From positions 62,001-126,000 of the forward strand of contig VGEP01000006.1 in assembly GCA_016869215.1 (NCBI GenBank): a stretch of DNA of 64,000 bases, in the 5' to 3' direction. Source of the stretch: Alphaproteobacteria bacterium (GTDB lineage Bacteria > Pseudomonadota > Alphaproteobacteria > Rhizobiales > Xanthobacteraceae). Below, piece after piece: positions 49,435-58,077 of this stretch. Every line of letters begins with the position of its first letter. Position 1 is the first letter of the stretch. The position numbers were made by a program, and so were the translations under genes. The notes under the pieces were generated by a model. The model saw nothing but the letters and a program-made list of their open reading frames with translations, was not told where the DNA came from and did not search any database.

Positions 49435-49963
49435 CCCAAACCGGATCGGCTTCGTTCCGGTCGCGCCGACGCATTTGCCGCTGCTCGGAAAGTGGCTCGC
49501 CGAGCCGCATATGCAAGAATGGTGGGGCGATCCGGAAAAGGAGCTCGGGTTCATCCAGGACATGGTGGAGGGCCGCGATTCGACGCGGCCATTCCTAATC
49601 GTGCTGGAAGGCAAGCCGGTCGGCTACATCCAGTACTGGTTCATCGGCGATCACCAGAACGAAACCTGGGTGAAGGACCATCCGTGGCTCATGGAGCTGC
49701 CGTCCGACACCGTCGGCGTCGATCTGTCGATCGGCCAGCCGAACCAATTATCGAAGGGCATCGGCTCGGCGGCGCTGGCCGCATTCGTCACGATGCTGCG
49801 CAGCAAAGGCCACGACAGCATCATCATCGATCCAGACCCCGGCAACGGCCGCGCCGTCCGCGCCTACGCCAAGGCGGGATTCAGGCCGGTGCCTCATCTG
49901 GAAGGACGCACAGCCGACGTGCTGATCATGCGGCACGACCCCCATGCGAACGAGTTGTCATGA
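49424..49963 (+). CDS. GNAT acetyltransferase, AAC(6')-like
   Basis: The 179-residue protein is a GNAT N-acetyltransferase of the type resembling aminoglycoside 6'-acetyltransferases: [20 protein letters not shown] at the N-terminus, [20 protein letters not shown] at the acetyl-CoA pyrophosphate loop, and [16 protein letters not shown] in motif B. It overlaps hslV by 11 bases and hslU by four (ATGA), so the three form one operon. A housekeeping substrate is more likely than antibiotic resistance, but nothing proves either. Confidence 0.87.
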   Translation: MPVSPNRIGFVPVAPTHLPLLGKWLAEPHMQEWWGDPEKELGFIQDMVEGRDSTRPFLIVLEGKPVGYIQYWFIGDHQNETWVKDHPWLMELPSDTVGVDLSIGQPNQLSKGIGSAALAAFVTMLRSKGHDSIIIDPDPGNGRAVRAYAKAGFRPVPHLEGRTADVLIMRHDPHANELS

Positions 49964-51264
49964 CCGAATTCTCTCCCCGTGAAATCGTCTCCGAACTCGA
50001 CCGGTTCATCGTCGGCCAGGCCGACGCCAAGCGTGCGGTCGCGATCGCGCTGCGCAACCGCTGGCGCAGGCTTCAACTCGACGACAAGCTGCGCGAGGAA
50101 GTGCTGCCGAAGAACATCCTGATGATCGGCCCAACCGGCGTCGGCAAGACGGAAATCTCGCGACGTCTGGCGCGGCTCGCCGGCGCGCCCTTCCTCAAGG
50201 TCGAGGCGACCAAGTTCACCGAAGTCGGCTATGTCGGCCGCGACGTCGAGCAGATCGTGCGCGACCTGCTGGAGATCGGCATTGCGCTCACCCGCGAAAA
50301 GAAGCGCAAGGACGTCAAGGTGCGCGCCGAACAGGCGGCCGAGGCGCGCGTCGTCGATGCGCTGGTCGGTCCGAATGCCAGCGCCTCCACCAAGGAGACG
50401 TTCCGGCGCAAGCTGCGGACCGGCGAGATGGACGACAAGGAGATCGAAATCGAGGTCCAGGCGTCGGGCGGCGGCATGCCGCTGTTCGAAATACCGGGAA
50501 TGCCGGGCGCGCAGATGGGCGCCATCAATATCGGCGACATCTTCGGCAAGATGGGCGGACGCACCAAGACCCGCCGCGTCACGGTGGCGGAATCGCACGA
50601 GATTCTGATCGCGGAAGAATCCGACAAGCTGCTGGACCAGGATCAGCTGGTGCTGGAAGCGATCAAGTCCGTCGAGCAGAACGGCATCGTGTTCCTCGAC
50701 GAGATCGACAAGATCACCGCGCGCGACGGCCGCGTCGGCGGCGATGTCTCGCGCGAGGGCGTGCAGCGCGACCTGCTGCCGTTGATCGAGGGCACCACCG
50801 TCTCGACCAAGCACGGGGCGGTGAAGACCGACCACATTTTGTTTATCGCGTCCGGCGCTTTTCACCTGTCCAAGCCGTCCGACCTGCTGCCGGAACTGCA
50901 GGGCCGGCTGCCGATCCGGGTGGAGCTGAAGGCGCTGACCCGCGACGACTTCCGCCGCATCCTGACCGAGCCGGAGGCCTCGCTGATCAAGCAGTACATC
51001 GCGCTGATGGCGACCGAGGGCCTGACGCTGCACTTCACCGAGGACGCCATCGACGCCATCGCCGATGTGGCGGTCGCGGTCAATTCCTCGATCGAGAACA
51101 TCGGCGCGCGGCGGCTGCAAACGGTGATGGAGCGCGTGCTTGACGACGTGTCGTTCTCCGCAACCGACCGCGCGGGCGAAACGGTCACGGTCGACGCGAA
51201 CTTCGTGACCAAGAACGTCGGCGATCTCGCCAAAAACGCCGACTTGAGCCGTTTCATTCTGTAG
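49960..51264 (+). CDS. hslU: ATP-dependent protease ATPase subunit HslU (ClpY)
   Basis: HslU is the AAA+ unfoldase that feeds substrates to HslV. The 434-residue protein begins with [17 protein letters not shown], has Walker [12 protein letters not shown], the pore-region [15 protein letters not shown], an intermediate domain (about 110-230), Walker [11 protein letters not shown], sensor motifs near [13 protein letters not shown], and the C-terminal SRFIL that docks into HslV. It is translationally coupled to the GNAT gene. Confidence 0.98.
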   Translation: MTEFSPREIVSELDRFIVGQADAKRAVAIALRNRWRRLQLDDKLREEVLPKNILMIGPTGVGKTEISRRLARLAGAPFLKVEATKFTEVGYVGRDVEQIVRDLLEIGIALTREKKRKDVKVRAEQAAEARVVDALVGPNASASTKETFRRKLRTGEMDDKEIEIEVQASGGGMPLFEIPGMPGAQMGAINIGDIFGKMGGRTKTRRVTVAESHEILIAEESDKLLDQDQLVLEAIKSVEQNGIVFLDEIDKITARDGRVGGDVSREGVQRDLLPLIEGTTVSTKHGAVKTDHILFIASGAFHLSKPSDLLPELQGRLPIRVELKALTRDDFRRILTEPEASLIKQYIALMATEGLTLHFTEDAIDAIADVAVAVNSSIENIGARRLQTVMERVLDDVSFSATDRAGETVTVDANFVTKNVGDLAKNADLSRFIL

Positions 51265-51403
51265 AACAGCCGCGGCAGACGGCTTCGGCCGCAGCCGCGC
51301 CTCGCGCATACTGGACAGCACCGGCGAAATCCGTAAGCCTATTTACGGTCGTGGAGGCGGCCTTGCGCCGTTCCCGGCCGGACCAGCCGCCGGAGAAGCA
51401 GCC

Positions 51404-51742
51404 ATGCCTGAAGCCACATCCATATCCGGCAAGCCGCTAGGGCCGATCGGCACCAGGGTGCTGTTCGAGAACGAGCACATCCGGGTGTGGAGCGTCGAGT
51501 TGCCGCCCGGGGGGCACCAGCCGCTGCACGAACATCATCATCCCTACCTGATCGTGCCGATCAGCGAAGGCAAGTCGGTGATGCGCTGGGAGGACGGGCG
51601 CGAACGCCAGCTCGTCGACGTGCCGGGCGACATCAAATATCGCGAGGCGAGCGGCGGCCCGCACGAGCTGTTCAATCTGGAAGCGAACACCAAGATGCAC
51701 ACCGTACTGGTGGAGATCAAAGCGGCCGGCATGACGACCTGA
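51404..51742 (+). CDS. Small single-domain cupin
   Basis: The 112-residue protein is one cupin domain: metal-ligand histidines in QPLHEHHHPYLIVPI and a second motif GGPHELFNLE. Such proteins bind a divalent metal and serve as small dioxygenases, isomerases or binding proteins. It precedes the binding-protein gene by 67 bases on the same strand and may belong to the same unit as the cluster that follows. The substrate is unknown. Confidence 0.8.
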   Translation: MPEATSISGKPLGPIGTRVLFENEHIRVWSVELPPGGHQPLHEHHHPYLIVPISEGKSVMRWEDGRERQLVDVPGDIKYREASGGPHELFNLEANTKMHTVLVEIKAAGMTT

Positions 51743-51809
51743 ATCTTTGGCGCACAGCCCGGAACCAACCGGACGGCGCCCGTTGCGACGACAGTCCGGG
51801 GAGGACACG

Positions 51810-52793
51810 ATGAGAGGAAACATTCTGCCGTTGCTGGCCGTTGCGGCCGGCCTGGCGCTCCTGCCGCACGGCGCTGCGGCGCAGAAGTATCCGGAGAAAA
51901 CCGTCACCATTGTCGTTCCGATCGGCGCCGGCGGTGCGATGGATCGCATCACCCGTCTGATGGCGGAGCAGTTGTCGAAGCGCCTCGGCGAGCCGGTGAT
52001 TGTCGAGAATCGTCCCGGCGCCGGCATGGCGATCGGTGCGACCGCCGTGGCGAATGCCCCAGCCGACGGCCATACGCTGATGAACGCGCCGAGCGGCGCC
52101 TATGCGATCAATCCGACGCTGTTCAAGAAGCTTCCCTACGATCCGGAGAAGGACTTCGTCCCTGTCACGCTCTACGCGCGCATCCCGTTCGTGCTGGTGG
52201 TCCATCCGGACTTCCCGGCGAAGACCGTGAAGGATCTGATCCAGTATTCCAAGGACAATCCCGGCAAGCTCGCCTACGCCGCGAGCGGACGGGGCGGTGT
52301 GATCCATCTCGCCGGCGAAATGTTTCGCCACGCAGCCAAGCTCGACATGACCAGCGTGCCGTACCGGCAGGGCGGGCCGGCCTCGCTCAACGACGTGGTC
52401 GCGGGTCACGTCCCGGTGACATTCGCCGATCCCGCGATCGTGCAAGGCCTGATCGCGGGCGGCAAGGTGCGCGCGCTCGGCGTGACGTCGCGCGAGCGCA
52501 TGGCGAACCTGCCGAACGTTCCGACGCTGGACGAAGCCGGCGTTCCGGGATTCGAGGCGATCTCCTGGCACATGATCGTGGCGCCGTCGAAGACGCCGAA
52601 GCCCGTGATCGACCGGCTGCACACCGAACTCAAGGCGGTCGCGGTCATGCCGGCGATCAACCAGCAGATGCTCCGCATGGGCCTGATGCCGATGACGAGC
52701 CCTTCCGTCGCGGACATGCAGAAATTCATGCAGACCGAAAACGCGCGATGGGGCAACATCGTCCGCGAAGCGGGCGTTGCGGGATCGATGTGA
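51810..52793 (+). CDS. Bug/TctC-family periplasmic substrate-binding protein
   Basis: The 327-residue protein has a signal peptide (cleavage near HGAAAQ) and the Bug fold: YPEKTVTIVVPIGAGGAMD, VIVENRPGAGMAIGA, the VPYRQGGPASLNDVVAGHV segment near the ligand site, and LPNVPTLDEAGVPGFEA. These receptors bind carboxylates, for tripartite TctAB transporters or for sensing. No tctA or tctB gene is close. GGGGAGGA supports ATG 51810. It heads the LLM/acyl-CoA gene cluster, so its ligand may be that pathway's substrate. Confidence 0.92.
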   Translation: MRGNILPLLAVAAGLALLPHGAAAQKYPEKTVTIVVPIGAGGAMDRITRLMAEQLSKRLGEPVIVENRPGAGMAIGATAVANAPADGHTLMNAPSGAYAINPTLFKKLPYDPEKDFVPVTLYARIPFVLVVHPDFPAKTVKDLIQYSKDNPGKLAYAASGRGGVIHLAGEMFRHAAKLDMTSVPYRQGGPASLNDVVAGHVPVTFADPAIVQGLIAGGKVRALGVTSRERMANLPNVPTLDEAGVPGFEAISWHMIVAPSKTPKPVIDRLHTELKAVAVMPAINQQMLRMGLMPMTSPSVADMQKFMQTENARWGNIVREAGVAGSM

Positions 52794-52831
52794 TCCGCGG
52801 CGCGGCGGGACATCGAAATTGGGAGTAAGAA

Positions 52832-53944
52832 ATGCGTCTGGGAATGTTCATGATGCCGGTGCATCCGCCGGAGCGGCAGTTCTGGAGCACCTTGGAGGAG
52901 GACACCGAGAAGTCGCTGCTGGCCGACAAGCTCGGCTACGACGAGCTTTGGCTTGGCGAGCATTTCTCGGCGTCGAGCGAACCGATCCCTTCGCCGCTGA
53001 TGTTCTTTGCGAACCTGCTGCCGCAGACCAAAAACCTGACGTTCGGCACCGCCGTCATCAACATCCCGAATCACCATCCGGCGATCGTCGCAGCGGAGTG
53101 CGCGCAGTTCGACCAGATGAGCAAGGGCCGCTTCCTGATGGGCATCGGCCCGGGCGGGCTGATCTCGGACTTCGAGCTGTTCAAGCTCAACGACCATCCG
53201 GCGCGCTACCGCATGGTCGACGAAGCGATGGACATGATCGAGAAGATCTGGTCGCAGAACCCGCCCTACGAGATCAAGGGCGAGTTCTGGGACATCACCA
53301 TCAAGGACGGCATCAACGACAACCTTGGCGTCGGCACCATGCCGAAGCCGTACCAGAAGCCGCGGCCGCCGGTGTTCACGTCGCTCGCCTCGCCCAATTC
53401 GGCCTCCGCCAAGAGCGCGGCCAAGAAGGGCTGGGGCATTATCTCGGCAAACATCATCGCGGAGTATTCGGTCGCCTCGCACTGGACGAAGTATCTGGAG
53501 GGCTGCCAGGAAGCCGGCATCAAGCCGAACGGCGATCTGTGGCGGGTGGCGCGCAACATCATGGTGGCGCCGAGCGACGCCGAGGCGCGCGAGCGCGTGT
53601 TCAGCCCGGAGGCGTCGAACACGTATTTCTACACCTACATGCGCGAGGTGCTGAACAGCGTGGGTCTCCTCATCATCCTCAAGCCGAAGCCCGACATGTC
53701 CGACGCCGAAGCCACCGTCGAGGCGATCACCGAGGAATGCGTGATCTACGGCTCGCCCAAGACCGTGCTCGACAAGCTGATCGCGTTCCGCGACAAGGTC
53801 GGCCCGTTCGGCGGGCTGCTGCAGACCGGCATCGACTGGGCCGGCAAGAACGCTGACTGGGAGCGCGAGTCGATGCGGCTGCTCGCGCAGGACGTCATGC
53901 CGAAGTTCCGCCAGCACATCGGATCGAAGCAGGCGGCGGAGTAG
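52832..53944 (+). CDS. LLM-class flavin-dependent monooxygenase (paralogue 1)
   Basis: The 370-residue bacterial-luciferase-like TIM barrel begins MRLGMFMMPVHPP and has GYDELWLGEHFSAS, FGTAVINIPNHHPAIVA, FLMGIGPGGLISDFELF and a C-terminal substrate-loop region VIYGSPKTVLDKLIAFRD. Such enzymes oxidise small organic molecules with reduced FMN and oxygen; limonene monooxygenase and alkanal monooxygenase are relatives. It is clearly paralogous to 54620-55729. A partner flavin reductase is not adjacent; the one at 12470 might serve. Confidence 0.9.
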   Translation: MRLGMFMMPVHPPERQFWSTLEEDTEKSLLADKLGYDELWLGEHFSASSEPIPSPLMFFANLLPQTKNLTFGTAVINIPNHHPAIVAAECAQFDQMSKGRFLMGIGPGGLISDFELFKLNDHPARYRMVDEAMDMIEKIWSQNPPYEIKGEFWDITIKDGINDNLGVGTMPKPYQKPRPPVFTSLASPNSASAKSAAKKGWGIISANIIAEYSVASHWTKYLEGCQEAGIKPNGDLWRVARNIMVAPSDAEARERVFSPEASNTYFYTYMREVLNSVGLLIILKPKPDMSDAEATVEAITEECVIYGSPKTVLDKLIAFRDKVGPFGGLLQTGIDWAGKNADWERESMRLLAQDVMPKFRQHIGSKQAAE

Positions 53945-53958
53945 CAGGCGCCTTGTGT

Positions 53959-54105
53959 GTCCCGGGCGCTTCGCAGCATGGAGCGCGATAGCGCGGAATG
54001 CTGCGATGCAGACCCGGGACCCCGGTTCGGTTCACCGACGACAACCGGGGTCCCGGATCAGCGGTGCACCGCTGCGCTACGCTTGCGCTGCACCGCATCC
54101 GGGAC
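53959..54105. repeat. Dispersed palindromic repeat, copy B
   Basis: This stretch begins GTCCCGG (53959) and ends CCGGGAC (54105), perfectly inverted ends. Inside are smaller inverted repeats, such as GACCCGGGACCCCGGTT with AACCGGGGTCCCGG. It shares GCAGACCCGGGACCCCGGTT and GGTGCACCGCTGCGCT with copy A at 135-266. It fills almost all of the gap between the first LLM gene and the lipocalin-like gene. Confidence 0.78.
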
Positions 54106-54125
54106 ACGCACTGCGCAGGCTCGTT

Positions 54126-54551
54126 TCACCCCACTCTCCGCCACCTGATCCGCCGGTAGCTGCCGTCCGGCGCCGGCACCGACGACAGCGTGAGGTCCGT
54201 GCCCTTCAGCTCCGCGCGGCGCACGATGGTCTGGCCGACCGCGTTTGGATTGAGCGCCATCTCGACGCGGTGATGGAGCACGTTGTCTTTCAACTCGTAG
54301 CGTCCCGCGTAACAGACCATGCCGAGCGAAACCTCGGCGCGCTCCTCGGGCGTCGCGCCGCCGAGATCGGGGCCGGCCGCGCCCTTGGCCGTGCGCTTGC
54401 GGCCGTTCGGCATGCTGACCACCGCCATGTAACCGTCGGGGCTGTACATGATCTGCGCGGTGCGATCGCTGTCGCTCGTCACCGTGCCGTCGGCCGCGAC
54501 CGTATCCTCGCCCAGCGTGCGGTAGACCCCGACCAGTTCGTCCTTCGTCAT
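54126..54551 (-). CDS. Lipocalin-like domain protein
   Basis: The 141-residue protein resembles the small lipocalin-like family often found in alpha- and betaproteobacteria: an early LVGVYRTL, QIMYSPDGYMAVVSM, YAGRYELKDNVLHHRVEMALNP and a final RRIRWRRVG strand. There is no signal peptide, so it is probably cytosolic and binds a small hydrophobic ligand. AGGGA lies before ATG 54551. It sits opposite in direction between two LLM paralogues. Confidence 0.78.
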   Translation of the reverse strand: MTKDELVGVYRTLGEDTVAADGTVTSDSDRTAQIMYSPDGYMAVVSMPNGRKRTAKGAAGPDLGGATPEERAEVSLGMVCYAGRYELKDNVLHHRVEMALNPNAVGQTIVRRAELKGTDLTLSSVPAPDGSYRRIRWRRVG

Positions 54552-54619
54552 TCTGCTTTCCCTGAGTGACTGTGTGACGGCCGACAAGCTAGACTGGCCC
54601 GGCCGCAAGAGGGAAGTGC

Positions 54620-55729
54620 ATGCGCCTTGGAATGTTCATGATGCCGGTGCACCCGCCCGGCCGCTCGCTGTCCGACACGCTGGCGGAAGACACGACCAAG
54701 GCGATCCTGTGCGACCGGCTCGGCTACGACGAGTTGTGGATGGGCGAGCATTTCTCGGCGACCACCGAGCCGTTCCCCTCGCCGCTGATGTTTCTCGCGG
54801 GCCTCGTGCCACAAACGAAAAATATCGCGCTCGGCACAGCCGTCATCAACCTGCCAAACCACCATCCCGCCATCGTCGCGGCCGAGGCCGCGCAGTTCGA
54901 CCACATGAGCGGCGGGCGTTTTATGTTCGGCGTCGGCTCCGGCGGCCTCGCGCCGGACTTCGAGCTGTTCGACGTGTTCGATGGCGCGGTGCGCCAGCGG
55001 AAGTTTCTGGAGTCCATCGACCTGATCCTGAAAATCTGGGCGCAAGATCCGCCCTACGACCTGCAAGGCGAGTTCTGGAACATCCGGATCAAGAAGGCGA
55101 TCGTGCCGGAACTCGGATTCGGCGGCATGCCGAAGCCGTTGCAGCAGCCGCATCCGCCGGTGCACGTCTCCATCGGCAGCCCCGACTCGCCGACGGCGCG
55201 GATCGCGGCGCAGCGCGGCTGGGGCATCATCTCCGGTCCAACCGCGCCGGCCTGGTCGATCGCATCGCAGTGGAAAACCTACGCCGAGGCCTGCGCCGCC
55301 GCGGGCAAGCCCGCCGACGGCGGCAACTGGCGGGTGTCGCGCTGTGTGCTGGTGGCGCCGAGCGACTCTGAAGCGCAGGACCGCGTCTATGGCGAGCGCA
55401 CCGCCAACCGGCATTACTTCAGCTACATGCGGCAGGCGCTGTTCCTCGCCAGGCGCCTGTACATGATCAAGCCCGACAAGAGCATGTCCGACGAGGTCTG
55501 CACGCCCGACGCGATCATGGACGAATGCGTGATCCACGGCTCGCCGCGCACGGTCATCGACAAGCTCGTGGCCTATCGCGAGCGCGTCGGCCCGTTCGGC
55601 ACGCTGCTGCAGATCGGCATCGACTGGAGCGGTCCGAACCAGGCTTGGGAGCGCGAGGGCATGCGACTCTTGGCCGAAGAGGTTATGCCGAAGCTGCGCC
55701 AGCATACCGCGGCGCAGGCGGCGGAATAG
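54620..55729 (+). CDS. LLM-class flavin-dependent monooxygenase (paralogue 2)
   Basis: The 369-residue luciferase-like protein has the same start (MRLGMFMMPVHPP) and closely related GYDELWMGEHFSAT, GTAVINLPNHHPAIVA and CVIHGSPRTVIDKLVAYR as the gene at 52832. It differs most in the middle (about 165-250), where the substrate pocket is expected, so the two probably act on different substrates or successive intermediates. The acyl-CoA dehydrogenase gene follows by 13 bases. Confidence 0.9.
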   Translation: MRLGMFMMPVHPPGRSLSDTLAEDTTKAILCDRLGYDELWMGEHFSATTEPFPSPLMFLAGLVPQTKNIALGTAVINLPNHHPAIVAAEAAQFDHMSGGRFMFGVGSGGLAPDFELFDVFDGAVRQRKFLESIDLILKIWAQDPPYDLQGEFWNIRIKKAIVPELGFGGMPKPLQQPHPPVHVSIGSPDSPTARIAAQRGWGIISGPTAPAWSIASQWKTYAEACAAAGKPADGGNWRVSRCVLVAPSDSEAQDRVYGERTANRHYFSYMRQALFLARRLYMIKPDKSMSDEVCTPDAIMDECVIHGSPRTVIDKLVAYRERVGPFGTLLQIGIDWSGPNQAWEREGMRLLAEEVMPKLRQHTAAQAAE

Positions 55730-55742
55730 CGTTCTCTCGCAC

Positions 55743-56927
55743 ATGACCTTCTCCATCTCCCCCCAGCAACGCCAGATGATCGCGACCGTGCGCGAGCTCG
55801 CGCAAGGCGAGTTCAAGGCCGACGCCATCAAGTACATGGACGGCACGTTCCCCTGGGACAACATGCGAAAGCTCGCCAGGCTCGGCGTGCTCGGCATGTC
55901 GGTTCCGGAAGAATACGGCGGCATGGGATTGCCGGTGTTCGACACTGCGCTGATCCTGGAGGAGATCGCCAAGGTCGACTACGTCACCGCGATGGCCGTG
56001 CTCGGCGAAGCCGGTGTGCAGACGCGTGTGATCGCGGCCTACGCGCCGGAAGAGATCAAGCGGCGCATCCTGCCGAAGGTCTGCACCGCCGAGTGCATTC
56101 TCGCCATCTGCATGACCGAGCCGCACGCCGGCACCGACGTCGCGAACTACCGCACCAACGCGCAGGTGAAGGGCGACCGCGTCGTGCTCAACGGCACCAA
56201 GACGCTCATCAGCCGCGCGGCGGAAGCCGGCTTGTTCGTGGTGTTCACGCGTATCGACGGCAAGCCTGGGCGCGAAGGCATCGGCTGCATTCTGGTGGAG
56301 CCCGGCGCCAAAGGCTTCGCCGTCACCGGCACCTATCACACCATGGGCGGCGAGAACCTGCACGAGGTGCAATTCAACGATTGCGAGCTGCCGCTTGAGA
56401 ACCTCGTGATCCGCGAGGACGGCTTTCGCAAGCTCCTCACCGCGTTCAACACCCAGCGCTGTCTGAACCCCAGCATCTCGCTGGGTCTCGCCGAAGGCGC
56501 GTTCGACGAGGCCGTGGGCTACGTGCGCGACCGCAAGCTGTTCGGGAAGGCGTTGTCCGAATCGCAGGGCGTGCGCTGGAAACTCGCCGACATGTACAAG
56601 GACATCGAGGCCGGGCGCGGATTGCTCTATCGCGCATGCGCCACCGCGGATCCGTTTCCCGATCCGTTTCTCTCCGCAGTCGCGAAGGTGTTCTGCAACG
56701 AGATGTCGATCCGCGTCACCAGCGAGGCGGTGCAGCTTCACGGCGGCTACGGCTTTACCGACGAATATCTGGTGTCGCGGCTCTATCGCGGCGCGCGCTA
56801 CGGCTCGCTCGGCGGCGGCGCATCGGAGACGCTGCGCGATCTGGTCGGCAGGACGATCGTCAGCGATCTACAAAGTGCCTACGGAATCCTCGGTCTGTCC
56901 GACGACCTGATGGCGATCGGGGAATAA
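55743..56927 (+). CDS. Acyl-CoA dehydrogenase
   Basis: The 394-residue flavoprotein dehydrogenates an acyl-CoA thioester, passing electrons to ETF. Marks are MTEPHAGTDVANYRTNA (flavin and substrate contact), NGTKTLISRAAEAG, and VQLHGGYGFTDEYLVSRLYR. The medium-chain catalytic Glu site (YEGT) is LGGGAS here, so the base must come from elsewhere; E256 in AFDEAVGYVRDRKLFG is where isovaleryl- and long-chain-type enzymes carry it. This placement is inference. It is followed within seven bases by the acyl-CoA ligase beta-like gene. Confidence 0.92.
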   Translation: MTFSISPQQRQMIATVRELAQGEFKADAIKYMDGTFPWDNMRKLARLGVLGMSVPEEYGGMGLPVFDTALILEEIAKVDYVTAMAVLGEAGVQTRVIAAYAPEEIKRRILPKVCTAECILAICMTEPHAGTDVANYRTNAQVKGDRVVLNGTKTLISRAAEAGLFVVFTRIDGKPGREGIGCILVEPGAKGFAVTGTYHTMGGENLHEVQFNDCELPLENLVIREDGFRKLLTAFNTQRCLNPSISLGLAEGAFDEAVGYVRDRKLFGKALSESQGVRWKLADMYKDIEAGRGLLYRACATADPFPDPFLSAVAKVFCNEMSIRVTSEAVQLHGGYGFTDEYLVSRLYRGARYGSLGGGASETLRDLVGRTIVSDLQSAYGILGLSDDLMAIGE

Positions 56928-56934
56928 ATCATCC

Positions 56935-58077
56935 ATGCTGCTGATCGAATGCGACGGCAAGGCGCTGCTGCGCGCGGCCGGTATCGCCACCCCGGAGAGT
57001 GTCGTCGTGGACGGCGCGGAAGCGTCCGCGCTGCCCGGCGCAGGACCGTGGATCGTCAAGGCGCAGGTGCCGGTCGGCGGCCGCGGCAAGGCCGGCGGCG
57101 TTGTCCGCTGCGACACCGAGCCGGAAGTGCGGGCCGCGCAGCAGCGATTGCTCGGCGCTTCGATCAAGGGCCATCGCATCCAGCGATGCCTTGTGGAGGC
57201 CGCCGTCGCGGGCCATGACGAATACTATCTCTCGCTGATGCTCGACCCGGCGCAATACGGCGTGCGCGTCATGCTGCTGCGCGAGGGCGGCGTCGACGTG
57301 GGGCAGGCCGGCGCGGCGCAGACGCAAAGCCGCCTGTGCCCGCCGGATACGGAGGCCATGGCTGCGGCGGTGGCGGAGCTTGCCGCGGGCGAGCCGCCCG
57401 CACGCCGTGCGGCCCTGATCGTCGCCGGCAAAAAACTCGCGCGCCTGTTCATGGATCGCGAGCTGATGCTCGCCGAGATCAATCCGCTGTTCGTCGGCGC
57501 AGACGGCTGCATCGCGGGCGACGCCAAGATCGTGATCGACCTCAACGCCGCCGAGCGCCAGCCCGCGCTGACTGAACTGATCGAGAACGCGCCCGCGATC
57601 TATCCCGACGCGATCCGCAAGCTGCGCGACGGCTTCGATTACGTCGAGGTCGATCCCGAGGGCGAGATCGGCCTGCTCACCACCGGCGCCGGCCTCTCGA
57701 TGATGCTGATCGACGAGATGACCGCGCGCGGCGGCAAGCCGCTGAACTTCTGCGACATCCGCACCGGACTCCTGCGCGGCGACCCGATGCGCGTGATCAA
57801 GGTGCTGGGCTGGATCGGCGAGCGGCCCAACGTGAAGGTGCTGCTGGTCAACATCTTCGCCGGCATCACCGATCTCGCCGAATTCGCAAATCTCCTGTGC
57901 ATCGCGCTCGAACGCACACCGGTGCTGCGGGTGCCGGTGGTGGCGCGCATCGTCGGCAATCGCTTCGACGAGGCGCGCGCGATCCTTAACGAGAAGCGCC
58001 CCGACATTGCGGTGGAGGAGGACCTGACCGCGGCGCTCAACCGCGTGGACGCGATCCTGCGGGGCGCAAGCGCATGA
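56935..58077 (+). CDS. Acyl-CoA ligase (ADP-forming) beta subunit, SucC-like
   Basis: The 380-residue ATP-grasp protein is related to the succinyl-CoA synthetase beta subunit: WIVKAQVPVGGRGKAGGV (nucleotide site), LMLAEINPLFV (metal ligands), and a C-terminal CoA-ligase domain with LLTTGAGLSMMLIDEM and LLVNIFAGITDLAEFA. In place of the NFLDVGG phosphate loop of SucC it has NFCDIRTG, a strong divergence. With the alpha-like gene it probably makes or uses an acyl-CoA other than succinyl-CoA, such as malyl-CoA or a branched acid. Confidence 0.85.
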   Translation: MLLIECDGKALLRAAGIATPESVVVDGAEASALPGAGPWIVKAQVPVGGRGKAGGVVRCDTEPEVRAAQQRLLGASIKGHRIQRCLVEAAVAGHDEYYLSLMLDPAQYGVRVMLLREGGVDVGQAGAAQTQSRLCPPDTEAMAAAVAELAAGEPPARRAALIVAGKKLARLFMDRELMLAEINPLFVGADGCIAGDAKIVIDLNAAERQPALTELIENAPAIYPDAIRKLRDGFDYVEVDPEGEIGLLTTGAGLSMMLIDEMTARGGKPLNFCDIRTGLLRGDPMRVIKVLGWIGERPNVKVLLVNIFAGITDLAEFANLLCIALERTPVLRVPVVARIVGNRFDEARAILNEKRPDIAVEEDLTAALNRVDAILRGASA

